From positions 62,001 to 126,000 of the forward strand of contig JAACJP010000018.1 in NCBI GenBank assembly GCA_013368375.1: a stretch of 64,000 nucleotides of DNA, given 5' to 3'. The notes under the pieces were generated by a model that made no database searches, was not told where the DNA came from, and worked only from the letters and a program-made list of their open reading frames with translations. The position numbers were made by a program, and so were the translations under genes. Shown one piece after another: positions 1 through 10,119 of this stretch (position 1 is the stretch's first letter; every line of letters begins with the position of its first letter). This DNA comes from Tricholomella constricta. Lineage: Eukaryota > Basidiomycota > Agaricomycetes > Agaricales > Lyophyllaceae.

Positions 1-1705
1 AGGAATAACTGACACTGTTGGCGGGACTCTGTAGCCGAACATCAACGGTGCCAGGGAAAGGAGCCTTGAGGTTAGGCGTGGCGGAATGATACATGACGAC
101 AACGAGTCAGAAGAAAGGGAGAGGAGTCAGATCGCAGGGGAAAGGGCGGCAGTAGTGGGAGAGGGCGGTGAAGGGCGGGATTTCTACCGAGTCTTTTCGG
201 TAGCGGGCATCTTTAACTGTCGGGCAACGAACATACTGGACGAACTGAGCCTTCAATTAACGCCACTACCGACGCGCGCCGATTGGCTAGAAATCCTCAC
301 ATAGTCATGAGGTGCACCAGAAATGGAAACTGAGGGCGCGCAGAAGCGCCTTCTGAGTCACCTTCGATACACGCCGGCGAATCCCGACAACCCGACTGGT
401 CAAGTGAGGGCGGGGCAACATCGGGGTTCCCATAAAAGGCAAGGAGGGACATGTAGGACCCTTGATGGATACTGCGCGCGCCGCCTTATTGGCGGCGTCA
501 ACGCTTCCGATTTGAACATACATCAAAGAGCATGAACCCATTGTTCTGCAGCGACTGCCTAGCCAAAGACGTCAAGGGATGTGAAGAACAATGTGACCGA
601 GGTCCCAAGGGAAAAATCGCTGCAAGGGTCCTGCGCGGAATGTTCTTCGGGTCAGCTCGGAGCCCAATCGCGAAACGGAACGGAAGGAAAGCGATCATGA
701 TCGACGACGGGTTGTATATGCAATGATAACTCGATATATGAGAAGGTTCAGTGCAGGATCCATGAGAAAGATAGCAGCTTTGAAATCTAGTAACCCCAAA
801 CCCATTTAACTCAACATCGACTTGAATTGACCAACGAACTGAACCGAGCCGTTATACTGGCAGCCAGCCAAATAGTGATGACTAGGGATAGATTGACTCT
901 GGCCGTCAACGCGAGGGTCGATAGTCCTGGCCGCTCGCGTACGCTGTCCATCATGGTCCAGCCCTGGACCTTTGGCGCAAGGGTCCTTTGCTCTGGCTTG
1001 TGGTCAAGGGTTTAGCGCGAGCGAGGTTGTGAGGGGCGAGGCATCGAAACAGTGCGCCTTGTTTGACCCCACGACGGCAAATCCTAGAGGTAGGCCCAGT
1101 CGAGCCTCACACAAGGCTCTGAAGCGGTGGAAAGCACTCCAGAACTTCGAACAGTCCTGTGTGGTGCTGGCAAGAGGTTAACTTTGTCATGAGAAGCGAG
1201 CGGCACGTTACCAGGATGGAATAAGAGTGATATTATAGGGAGGGATTTGAGATAAGAAAGTCCTCTACAGGCTCGATGTAATGATCAAGGCCTCCCGTCG
1301 TCGTTTGAGGTGATGATGGATGTACGAACCGTGAGAGCTTGGCGAAGGTCAACATATAAGCGGCTTGCCCGGCCCGCTGGAACGCTCACGGTGACCATTG
1401 CCTGTCGTTTTGGCGCTGAGTGAAGGTAACTCTGATTTTCAGGCCTCAGGGAGGAAACGAAGGAAACTTTGCCGGTGAATTGTTAAAGTTTTTAAAAATG
1501 ACGCAAATCAATCGAAGAAAAGATAAAGATACATAATCACAAAAGGTCATGTACTGTACAAACGAACCATAGATCTGTCCAAATATACACCATGAATCTC
1601 CAAAGACAAAGAAAAAATCCTCCGTAGCCTCCTACTGGTTTTCTTTCAATACTGTAATTCTCGCTGGTCCATTGCATCTTCGAGAAAAGACGACGCTGTG
1701 TCCGA
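1..1705. other. Left-end intergenic stretch, no gene recognised
   Basis: Only short open frames (under about 75 codons) occur on either strand and none resembles a known family or joins into a convincing spliced gene. The part nearest 1500-1705 is probably the 3' flank of the minus-strand DUF6699 gene that ends at 1706. Confidence 0.6.
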
Positions 1706-2656
1706 CTATGTGACGACCAACTTCATCACCTCCCATCCATCCGACCTTCCAAGGTTTATCAAGCCAGCTAATCGCGTCTTTCCGAGAAGATAATCAACCC
1801 TTTTTACCCCCTTCACCCTCTCCTGCTCAGCCGCGTGAGGATGAGCGTGACATCTTCTCGTGAAAGCCCTTGCAACTTCGATCTCCTGCTGCCGGCTCAA
1901 CTTGTCCCAATCGGCGTGCGTGATCTGCTTGTGCATGTTTCGATGAACGGCGACCAAGACATCGGAGAGCGTGATCGGCGGGGAGTTGTAAACTCCCGTC
2001 ACGTAAGGATCCAACCGAAGCTCCATGGGCCACTGGGGAAACACATCGCAGATAATGCGCAGGAGGGTGATGGGTGGATGAGTCGCGGGCTGGATCAATT
2101 CGTCGTGAGGGAGAAGGTCGGATTGCCCGGATGCGTAAATTCGCAGGGGTGTGAACGAAGGAAGCGCGAGATCAAAGTAGAAGTCAGCACGGGGAGCCTC
2201 CCCGTTGATCCAGGGGTTGATGTAAAATGTTGAAAGCGAACCTCTATGGTCTTGTGGCGGAGGTGGATAGCCCGAAGCACCGAAGGAATGACGGCGTTGG
2301 AAGCCGGCTCCGAGTGCGTAGGTTGGCGGCGCCTGTAGCCACTGGTCATTGGCTCCATGCCATGATGGACGACGTTCGCGCTGATAGCGTTCCCATGGAG
2401 TTCCGTAATCTGACTCGTAGTCCACGGTCGGGAAAGCATACCGATTTGGGGGATTTGGCCCAGGTAAAGGTGCATTAGGACGATTGGGAGATGCTGGCAA
2501 CGAGTTGGGATTGGAATATGGCGAGTTGGGGTATAGGGCTGAGTCAGGAATGAAAGGTGTGCCAGTCCTTGGGGTATGAACGTAATAGGGTGTATTCTGG
2601 AAGTCGGCCGCGTACCGGACGGGTGCGATTGGCTTGTAAACGTATGGACCCGACAT
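1706..2656 (-). CDS. DUF6699 domain protein (316 aa)
   Basis: Single-exon frame starting at ATG 2656. The first 150 or so residues are rich in Pro, Asn, Ser and Tyr and look disordered. The C-terminal half matches the DUF6699 pattern: a conserved stretch with LRIICDVFPQWPMELRL, then ITLSDVLVAVHRNMH, a charged helical segment with Arg and Glu, and a terminal block RVDYLLGKTRLAGL. The same blocks recur in the genes at 56673, 59520 and 62603. No signal peptide or membrane segment is visible. DUF6699 has no assigned biochemical function; members are numerous in mushroom-forming fungi. A TATA-like box lies about 90 bp upstream. The start is the first ATG in the frame and directly precedes the family-typical Pro/Asn-rich leader. 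Confidence 0.9.
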   Translation of the reverse strand: MSGPYVYKPIAPVRYAADFQNTPYYVHTPRTGTPFIPDSALYPNSPYSNPNSLPASPNRPNAPLPGPNPPNRYAFPTVDYESDYGTPWERYQRERRPSWHGANDQWLQAPPTYALGAGFQRRHSFGASGYPPPPQDHRGSLSTFYINPWINGEAPRADFYFDLALPSFTPLRIYASGQSDLLPHDELIQPATHPPITLLRIICDVFPQWPMELRLDPYVTGVYNSPPITLSDVLVAVHRNMHKQITHADWDKLSRQQEIEVARAFTRRCHAHPHAAEQERVKGVKRVDYLLGKTRLAGLINLGRSDGWEVMKLVVT

Positions 2657-3653
2657 GATTTTGAGAGCGTCGATGAAGAGTCAGATTTCAAAGCGCAGAT
2701 TTGAGCTTTGTATGAGCGAAGAAAGCCGATTGGTGATGTGAAGCACTTATAAAGGCCGGCTAGGCCGCAATATAGCAGTGTCTGCGTGGAGGTAGGATGG
2801 CTTGAGAATTTGGCGTCGGAGGCTACACAGATGGGCAAAAGAGGTTGTCGACGCTGGATCAGGAGTTGATGTGTGCGGGTCAGCTATGTATATGTGATAG
2901 GAGTACCCAGATCGATGATAATATAAAAGCACATATCCGTGGTCCTCGGAACAATCGACTGAGCGCCGATCATGATGAGTCGTTGTCACGGCATCGGGTA
3001 TAACCATGGGCGCGATTTAGGCGTCAAATTAGGGCGCTGAAGCAGCTTGGCCCCAAGAGCGTATCAAAGACATCATTTATGTACGATGAGGCGACAAGCA
3101 TCATGGTCGTTGGCAGTTTTCGGAAACGATGTCGACGAATTGTTCATGCAATACATTTGCGCGAGACTCGAGCGATAAGTCATGAAGATATCCAGGCTTG
3201 ATTCAGGGAGCTGAACAGATCCACGTCATTTCCTGATAGATACGGAGGATTCATCCTGTAGCGAGATGATTCCTGTGAAATTGACCAGACAGATAAACAA
3301 CAGTGAACATGAAATCAAGTTGGTCACATCTCTTGTTCGTTCCAGGCTTCCGTGCACGATTGTCATCATGGAGGACACCTTTCGAAAGTATCTCAGGACA
3401 TGCGGACAAGCGAAGGAGGTTGTAATCGGAGAAGACGTAACGATTTATCCACCACACGAGTCGCTCGTAATTCTGAATGATGCTCTGAGATTCCAACTTG
3501 CGACTCAGTTTTTGCATTTGAACGCGCGAAGTCGATTGATGATATATTTCCGTTGATAGCTTCGGATTCGATACAAACCCTTTATATTGCCAAATCTACT
3601 ACAAAGACCAGAGCACCAGAGTGAGAAGGCGACGAAGGCGACGCCACCCTAAG
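2657..3653. other. Intergenic, promoter region of DUF6699 gene and 3' flank of GH30 gene
   Basis: Apart from the TATA-like box there is nothing recognisable. The overlapping 88- and 96-codon frames at 3251-3556 face each other on opposite strands and show no family resemblance. Confidence 0.5.
2746..2753 (-). promoter_or_regulatory. TATA-like box of the DUF6699 gene
   Basis: Reads TTTATAAG on the minus strand, about 90 bp before the ATG at 2656, a normal distance for a short fungal 5' leader. Confidence 0.5.
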
Positions 3654-6102
3654 TTAATCTTCTGAAGTAATGTTGAATGAAGTTGCATTCTGAGGGCGCG
3701 TAGTGGTGGCGTTGAAACGGAAGACACCGTCGGTAAAACCAGAGCCGGTCGCTGGGGCGAACCACCACAGAGTGGTGACGCCTACAGGAAATGTGTAGGT
3801 TGCCTGGAAATGATCTCACTTAGATGCCAATGATTCATGAGTCGGCGACCTTACTTGGGCACCCCTAAACGCGATAGTCGTGCGGACAGGAGTGGGGTTC
3901 CAAGAGGAGGAAGCGTTATCGTACCCTAGATTATAGTTGTAAGCTCCGAGCAAGGCGTACGTTTGATGTGCTTACAATTCAGAACGACCAGTGAGTAACG
4001 TAGCCAATCGGAGGAAGATACGCGTTTAGTTACGAATGCGGAAACGCGCAGTGCCCAACCAAGGTTTCCTTGAACAGCGACACCAATTCTCTGACCATAA
4101 GGGCCGCCGGCGTCCTTCGGAATAATGGCCTTGGATGCTTGAGCCATAGAGTAGACTACCTCGATCGCGTAAGCCGACGCCAGTACTTTTAAAAGAGGAC
4201 TTACATTCTTGATTGAAACTGTAGCTTCCGTCACTGTTGACGGTCACAAGAGGGCGGCACCCATTTCCGCAACTGTTCGTCCCAGGGAACTTGGGGTTGC
4301 CATTCCCATCGAGAGCAAGGTTCCACATCAAACCCTGAAGAAAGGATTATGATGTCACGGACCGAACACAGGACTCTGGAAGATCAATCATACCGATCTT
4401 GAATTGCGCTCAATACTCCCGATCCAGCTGCAATATGTCGATGCCTCAATCCAGTATAATGCTCAAAAAGTGGGCGAACGTACAGGTTATCCATATACCA
4501 CTGTTGTTGTTGTAATGTGAGTGAGCGGGTCACTCATCTATGAGCAAATGCGAGGCGTACCTTGATATCACTCCACCAATCAGACCCGATTGTTCCCGTG
4601 CACTCGGTGAAATATATTTCCTGCGCAATGGTCATGAAGAAGATGACGAGGCGAACTAGGGTAGGTATACCTTCGATGGATACGCGTTGTGGAAGGTATC
4701 CTGGCCGCTAACGCTACCTTCGTAACAGTGGAAAGCGACACCTGAGAAAGAGTTCCCAGCGTTTTGCATCTGGAAAACGAGGTTATCCTGACGAATGGAA
4801 AGGAAAGCAGGGGTCGTACCAGCTGGACGGGGTACGAGCCAGCGTTGTTCCAGTTGTGCTGCAGATAGCGATACATGGTTTGAGCGGTGATCCAAAAGGA
4901 TGCTGGATACTGGTACCTCATAGCCGACAACCTTGACTCCAGAAAGCCCGTTGTTATTGAGCAGGGTGCGCAGGCCGGTCCCGATCTGCCCTTCAATAGA
5001 AGGGGTCATTGTGCAGGTGGGATAGGTAGGATTGCTATTTTGAGGTTCGTTCTACGATGGGGTTAGTCAAACGGCGGACATATGGTTTGCGAACAATGAA
5101 ACGTACTTGAATCGAGATGGCGTAGACCGGAATTCCTTTACTCTGGAAACCTTGGACGGCCTTGAGGAGATATGTTGCATCTGAAGAAAAATTAGTCATT
5201 GCAGAGAGGGTCAGTACAATCACGACTGACAATTGCCAACGTATTGGGATTTCAAAGATCCACCGTTCATAGTGCCGCTGTCCTTCATCCAGGCGGGCTA
5301 GAAAGTCACTTCAATGACATTTTCAAAGCAAATCTGCGGGACACGCCTGACGTACGGGTGACCATGGAACGAGATGAACTTTGATTTGGCCATTTACCCC
5401 CTTAATATCCTGAAGAACGGAGAAGAGGTATGAAGGAGCTCTGTTGATATTGAAACTATTAAATGAGGTGTCGCCGCTCGTGTCCGCCAGGCTATAAGCT
5501 GATGGAGACTGAGTGAGGCGCGATGAGAGACTTGTGGAATCTACATACCTCCAGCGGAGAAATCAGATGCGCCGATGGCCACTCTGATATAGTTTAAACC
5601 AGCAGCATTCGCGCCGTCGGCCGAGTTGAACATATAGTTGAGAAGGTTATTGTAGTTGCCCGCATTCCTTGACTACGGGGAAATTTGAGTGGGTCAAAGC
5701 AGGATGAGGTATCGTAGCGCTTCGCCCGACCTTCAAGTTATTCAACACAAGTGCTGAAGAGTCCGCTACATGAGAGCACTGGGATTGAGGACAATGTCAG
5801 GCCTTTCAAAGATACAAACTCACTGAGAGTAGCTCCAAATCCGGCAATGGTCTGGAAAAGTTGGGAGTCAGAAACGACGATGTTAGCGTCGCCATTTGCA
5901 CCCGGTGCGACGAAGTTGATCGGCGATGACGGCGCAAGGGAAGTCAAAAGCTTTGAGCGGTCCCAAGTCGTTTGCCACTGGGCGATCCTTGAGCAGATGG
6001 AAAGGCTGAGCTCTGACTAAAACGACTCACGATGTCCCAGATCTGTTGAGAAGCTATAGGCTGAATGATCGCCAGGAGCGAAAAGATGTATGACTGGCGC
6101 AT
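3654..6102 (-). CDS. Secreted GH30 endo-beta-1,6-glucanase-like enzyme
   Basis: Predicted to be a secreted GH30 (subfamily 3-like) hydrolase acting on beta-1,6-glucan. I read 17 exons: 6102-6031, 5977-5824, 5765-5731, 5672-5549, 5498-5356, 5297-5231, 5180-5107, 5051-4917, 4858-4820, 4769-4671, 4620-4561, 4500-4484, 4427-4394, 4334-4205, 4155-3976, 3925-3855, 3803-3654. They sum to 1584 nt (527 aa) and stay in frame at every junction. The first 18-20 residues form a signal peptide. Family blocks follow in order: QTIAGFGATL, then TDSSALVLNNLK, then the NEP motif whose Glu225 is the expected acid/base, then FTECTG whose Glu320 is the expected nucleophile. The C-terminal beta-sandwich has ATYTFPVGVTTLWWFAP. 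Three exons are under 40 nt. No stop or frameshift disturbs the model, so the gene looks functional. Confidence 0.94.
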
Positions 6103-7982
6103 GGCGATGATTCCTTGGTCGGATGGATCCAGCGTGGCCGCCTTTTAAGCATGACCGGTGTTTTATCCTTGTTTTGAACTGATACGCCCAAGGAGCGCGC
6201 ACTAGGTGATATAGAGCTTCCACACTGCATGATAGCCCCGGTGCACGCGAACGACTGACTACGCATCGATCACCCGCCGTTGTCTAGCGACCTATTCTCG
6301 GAAGAAAAAGGATAATTTCAGTGTATGACCACTTGATATGGGTCAAGTACTCACAAGTACATGGTCAAACGACAAGCTCGCCACATGGATGATCTCTCAT
6401 ACGAAGCCTGTGTCCTAGTATTGCACAGCTGCTGAGCCACTTCACTTGGGAAGCCATATGCGATAAACCGTCCAGTGACGTTCCATCTCGGCCAACATTT
6501 GGTCCAAAGATGATCATCCGAGGCAACAGCACTGCTACCCTGGACAACTGGCCACCTGATGCTGAACATGTGATCATCTCTGGAAAAAACAGTGAGTATT
6601 CCTTGGCCGGAGAAAAACTAATATCAACGAAGAACCCGCTCAATAAAAAACGACCCACCGACGTGGCCGATCATCAGCAATGAACGCTTCGCTTTGCATT
6701 CACCACGTGTCTCACGTAGCGTAACCATCTGAAGCAGGACAAAAAGTCGGTCCGCGATGAAAATGACTAAGGTTTCGAACGTCCTTGTTAGCAAATGTCG
6801 ACCTCCTGATCCTCACTAAGCACTTGCGTCTTCGTCCCCTGACCTATACCCATATGAAATATCGTCCTAGATAAATATATCAAGCCAATATCAAGCAGCT
6901 GGAAATACAGGTGATGGCGCATACATACCAACGTTTGGTTGCGATAGAATATGAATCGCCACACGTTTCCGCTTCCAACCCATATGGCGCGCTAGCGGTG
7001 ACCAACAGTGCTTTCCCAGATTTTTCCAGGACCTCGTGGGACAAAGATGCAGTGACAGGGTGCAGGAAAGTAGGCAGAAATACTGAAATAAAATAGGCCT
7101 TTGGACAGTCAAAGGTACTCGAGGCCCCTCCCAGCGTCGGTGCCTGGTGAGCGCGAGTCGCCGAACGAGGCAAGCCACGTTATTGGACAACTATGCCAAA
7201 ACTTTCCGGCCCGGTGTAATCCGAACCTGCAGGGCCGACAACGCGAAACGATTTTAGGATATGTAACCCCGCCTTGTGTACTGCTCAAGATTAAACATTC
7301 TAATCACCTTTCCCGAGCCCGAAGCCTCGAGGAACATCTTGTGTATTGCGCGTCCATTTATCTGGGAACTCACTAAAACAAGTGTGGCTCAGAACTTTTC
7401 GTCCTTTCGGCGGAATAGCGTTTTTTACATTGCGCTGAGCAATCGAAATTGATACTCACTCCCAACTCGCAATCATTGACAGGACAGGCCACAACGTGCA
7501 TACCCTCGGGATTCGTTTGTACTTGCAGGTCTGCCTCAAAACAAAGCCAGCAAAGTACGTAAATCTATCAAATTTGCGTACAGCCCAAGGCTCATTGGTA
7601 TTTCGGGACTAACTATACAGTGCGCTCAACGATCAAGAGCCTTTCCATCATGCAAAAGTATTGATATAATGCTGTACGCTTATTCGGTCCGGGCGGGAAC
7701 GTCCGTTGCCGTCGCCCCGATCTTGAGTTCGGAACTTCGGCTGAGACGACCAGTGTCGCCAACTCACTCTTTCAGTTCCTCAAAGGTCATGAATTCATAG
7801 GACGATAAAATGTTTCTCGACTTCCATTTCACTACCAGCTCAATGTCAATTTACTGTGCGGCCAACCAAGGTACCGGGATTTTATGACTTAGTCACTGCT
7901 TAAGTCGGCAGATGGCCGGAACAATCCACTTCCGATCCAAACCAACCATGAATGAACAAGCATGGCGTGAGGTTGCCCCACC
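6103..7982. other. Intergenic between GH30 and MFS genes
   Basis: Divergent upstream regions of the two flanking genes. Frames at 6351-6658 and 6880-7190 (minus) are under 100 codons and overlap one another in different frames. I recognise none of them. Confidence 0.5.
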
Positions 7983-9870
7983 ATGACCATTCCCACCTCC
8001 CCAGCAGATACAGTTGTGGAATCGCATTCGCCAAGCAACAGTTCTGTAAACGAAGCCTTGGGGGTGGAAAACAGACATTACTCCACCGATTTAGGATTCA
8101 TTCCCATTCCACGAAGGCTTCGTTACGACGTCAACAAGCCTTTTCGTTTCAGCCTTGTTTTAAACCTCGCATTTGGTTTCGCAAGCACTTTCAGTATGTC
8201 ACTTCGACTCATATGCTTATGTGCCAATAATTGACGAATGACTGTCTTCTACAGCCGTCGCTAATCTATACTGGTGTCAACCTTTGTTGAGTAAGTGGTG
8301 ATCGATAAAGGGATGGTGAATTGGCATTGACTATCACACTCTCTCTCACAGTTAAGCTCTCTGAATCTTTTCAGGTTTCATACGGTGATGTTTCTAGGTC
8401 AGCATATTCAAACTGTTCTTAAAGTGTAATGTTGATGACTGGTCCAGGATACCTACGTTGTTGCAAGCTGGGTATGTTTCCGGCTAGAAGACGCTCATCG
8501 GGGCGACGTCACGCTGACATCCTTCAGCTACGCCGTTGGCCTTCTCCTAATATCTCCTCTCGGCGACCTCGTGCGGAGACGCCAGCTAATTCTCTGCATT
8601 GTATCCCTCTCCGCATCGTTGACGATTGGCCTAGCCCTAACGAACAGTCTGGTTGTCTTTGAGACGCTCTCCTTCCTCGTTGGAGTCGTAACTGTCACGC
8701 CCATGGTTCTTCTGCCCCTTGCGGCTGACCTGGCACCTCCTAAGCGCCAGGCCACCGCCATATCCGTCGTACTCTCAGGTCTGCTCTTCGGTATCCTTAT
8801 CGCACGGGTCCTAGCCGGCATCATTGCGCAGTACGCCTCGTGGAGGGTGGTCTATTATCTGGCGATCGCGGTGCAGTATCTGGTTGTTATTGGCAGCTAT
8901 TTAATTATCCCCGACTACCCGTCTAAAAATAAGGACCTGACGTATTGGGATATACTTCGCACCATGGCAAAGTTCACCGTCACTGAACCACTCTTGATCC
9001 AAGCCTGCCTCATCAATATAGGGTCAAGCGCTTGCTTCACAAATTTCTGGGTCACTTTGACGTTCCTGCTTGGCGGTCCGCCTTATAACTATTCGACGTT
9101 CGTCTAAAGACAATGATTTATTAATTCCCACTGATATTTTCGTTCCATCTTTTAGACTGGTGATTGGATTGTTCGGACTCGTCGGGATGTTAGGAGTCGC
9201 CGCAGGCCCTCTTATCGCGCGATCAACAGAAAACCTGGTGCCGTGGTATGCCTCGTTGATAAGTGTGGTAATCATGACATTCGTTCAAGTCCTCCAAGTC
9301 GCGGCTGGTGGCATCCACATATCCGCCGTCGTTATCGTGGCGTTCGCATTGGACGTGCTCCGCCAGATGCTGCAGGTTTCACTCTCCACAGCCGTCTTTG
9401 GGTATCTTCCGCCCTTCTTTCCCCTTTGGTCGCCTGACCTCACTTTGTCGCTAGAATTTCTGTGAATGCGCGCGCACGATTGAATGCTGTGTTGGTCATT
9501 TCAGTACGTTCGTTTCTCCCTACGAGGGTCGCTCATCTGAGGATAAGTCATACAGCTCTTTATTGGCCAAGTGCTAGGAACAGCCGTGGGGACCGAAGTC
9601 TTCATTAAATACGGCTGGAGAGCATGCGCGGCATTAAGTATGGGGTGGTATGGGTGGCAGCTCCTGATACTACTCCTAAGAGGCCCGCACTGCGCGCGAT
9701 ACACGTGGTTTGGCTATCAGGGAGGATTGGAAGCTCAAAAAGTCGTCGAGGAAAAGAAGGCTGAAGAAGCTGCCGAGCATGGCGTGGGGCTTCACCGCTC
9801 GCCTTTAGAGATCGAGAAAGGCAGAAGCGGAGGCACTGCTGACTCTCGCGCTCCAGAGTCCGCAAAGTAG
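7983..9870 (+). CDS. Major facilitator superfamily transporter (498 aa)
   Basis: Eight exons fit in frame: 7983-8193, 8255-8290, 8352-8397, 8448-8471, 8528-9097, 9156-9401, 9455-9503, 9556-9870, with introns of about 50-61 nt. The protein has a hydrophilic N-terminus of about 55 residues, then many hydrophobic helices as expected for a 12-helix MFS carrier in a membrane. The loop after helix 2 reads SPLGDLVRRRQL, matching the MFS G-x-L-x-D/R-R signature. Other membrane segments include VVYYLAIAVQYLVVIGSYLI and LVIGLFGLVGMLGVAAGPL. The C-terminus is charged and cytoplasmic-looking (Glu/Lys/Ala-rich). The layout resembles general-substrate MFS efflux or sugar-type carriers; the substrate cannot be told. 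It lies between two beta-glucan hydrolase genes, so oligosaccharide uptake is possible but inferred only from position. Confidence 0.9.
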
Positions 9871-9913
9871 AAATAATTCACATTAGATGGTGCCTGTCAT
9901 CAAGACGTGTATA

Positions 9914-9928
9914 GGTAAGGTAAGGTAA
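9914..9928. repeat. Short tandem repeat (GGTAA)x3 near the LINE 3' side
   Basis: Three perfect copies of GGTAA lie about 190 bp beyond the LINE ORF2 stop. On the element strand this reads as TTACC repeats. Some LINEs end in a short tandem repeat instead of poly-A, so this is a candidate 3' terminus. I could not find a matching target-site duplication by eye. Confidence 0.45.
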
Positions 9929-10119
9929 TATTACACGGCACGGTCCCGCTCAGGAACGCCGGTTTCCAGGAAGTATCCAGATGTATGCAGGCTATCTACA
10001 TCTTCGTCCCTGGGTTTCCGACTATCCTCTAGGTCGAGCTCACATCCAGACACCCTGTCTGCGGTAGAACCTAGGAAAATAGAAGGAAACAAGAATACGG
10101 ATCCGGGTAAGTGCTCCCC

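Noticed and set aside
2095..2838. 247-codon minus-strand frame overlapping the DUF6699 gene
   Set aside because: Off-frame shadow; the DUF6699 frame 1706-2656 carries the conserved blocks.
9914..9928. GGTAA repeat as a telomere or centromere signal
   Set aside because: Only three units; a LINE terminus or chance is simpler.
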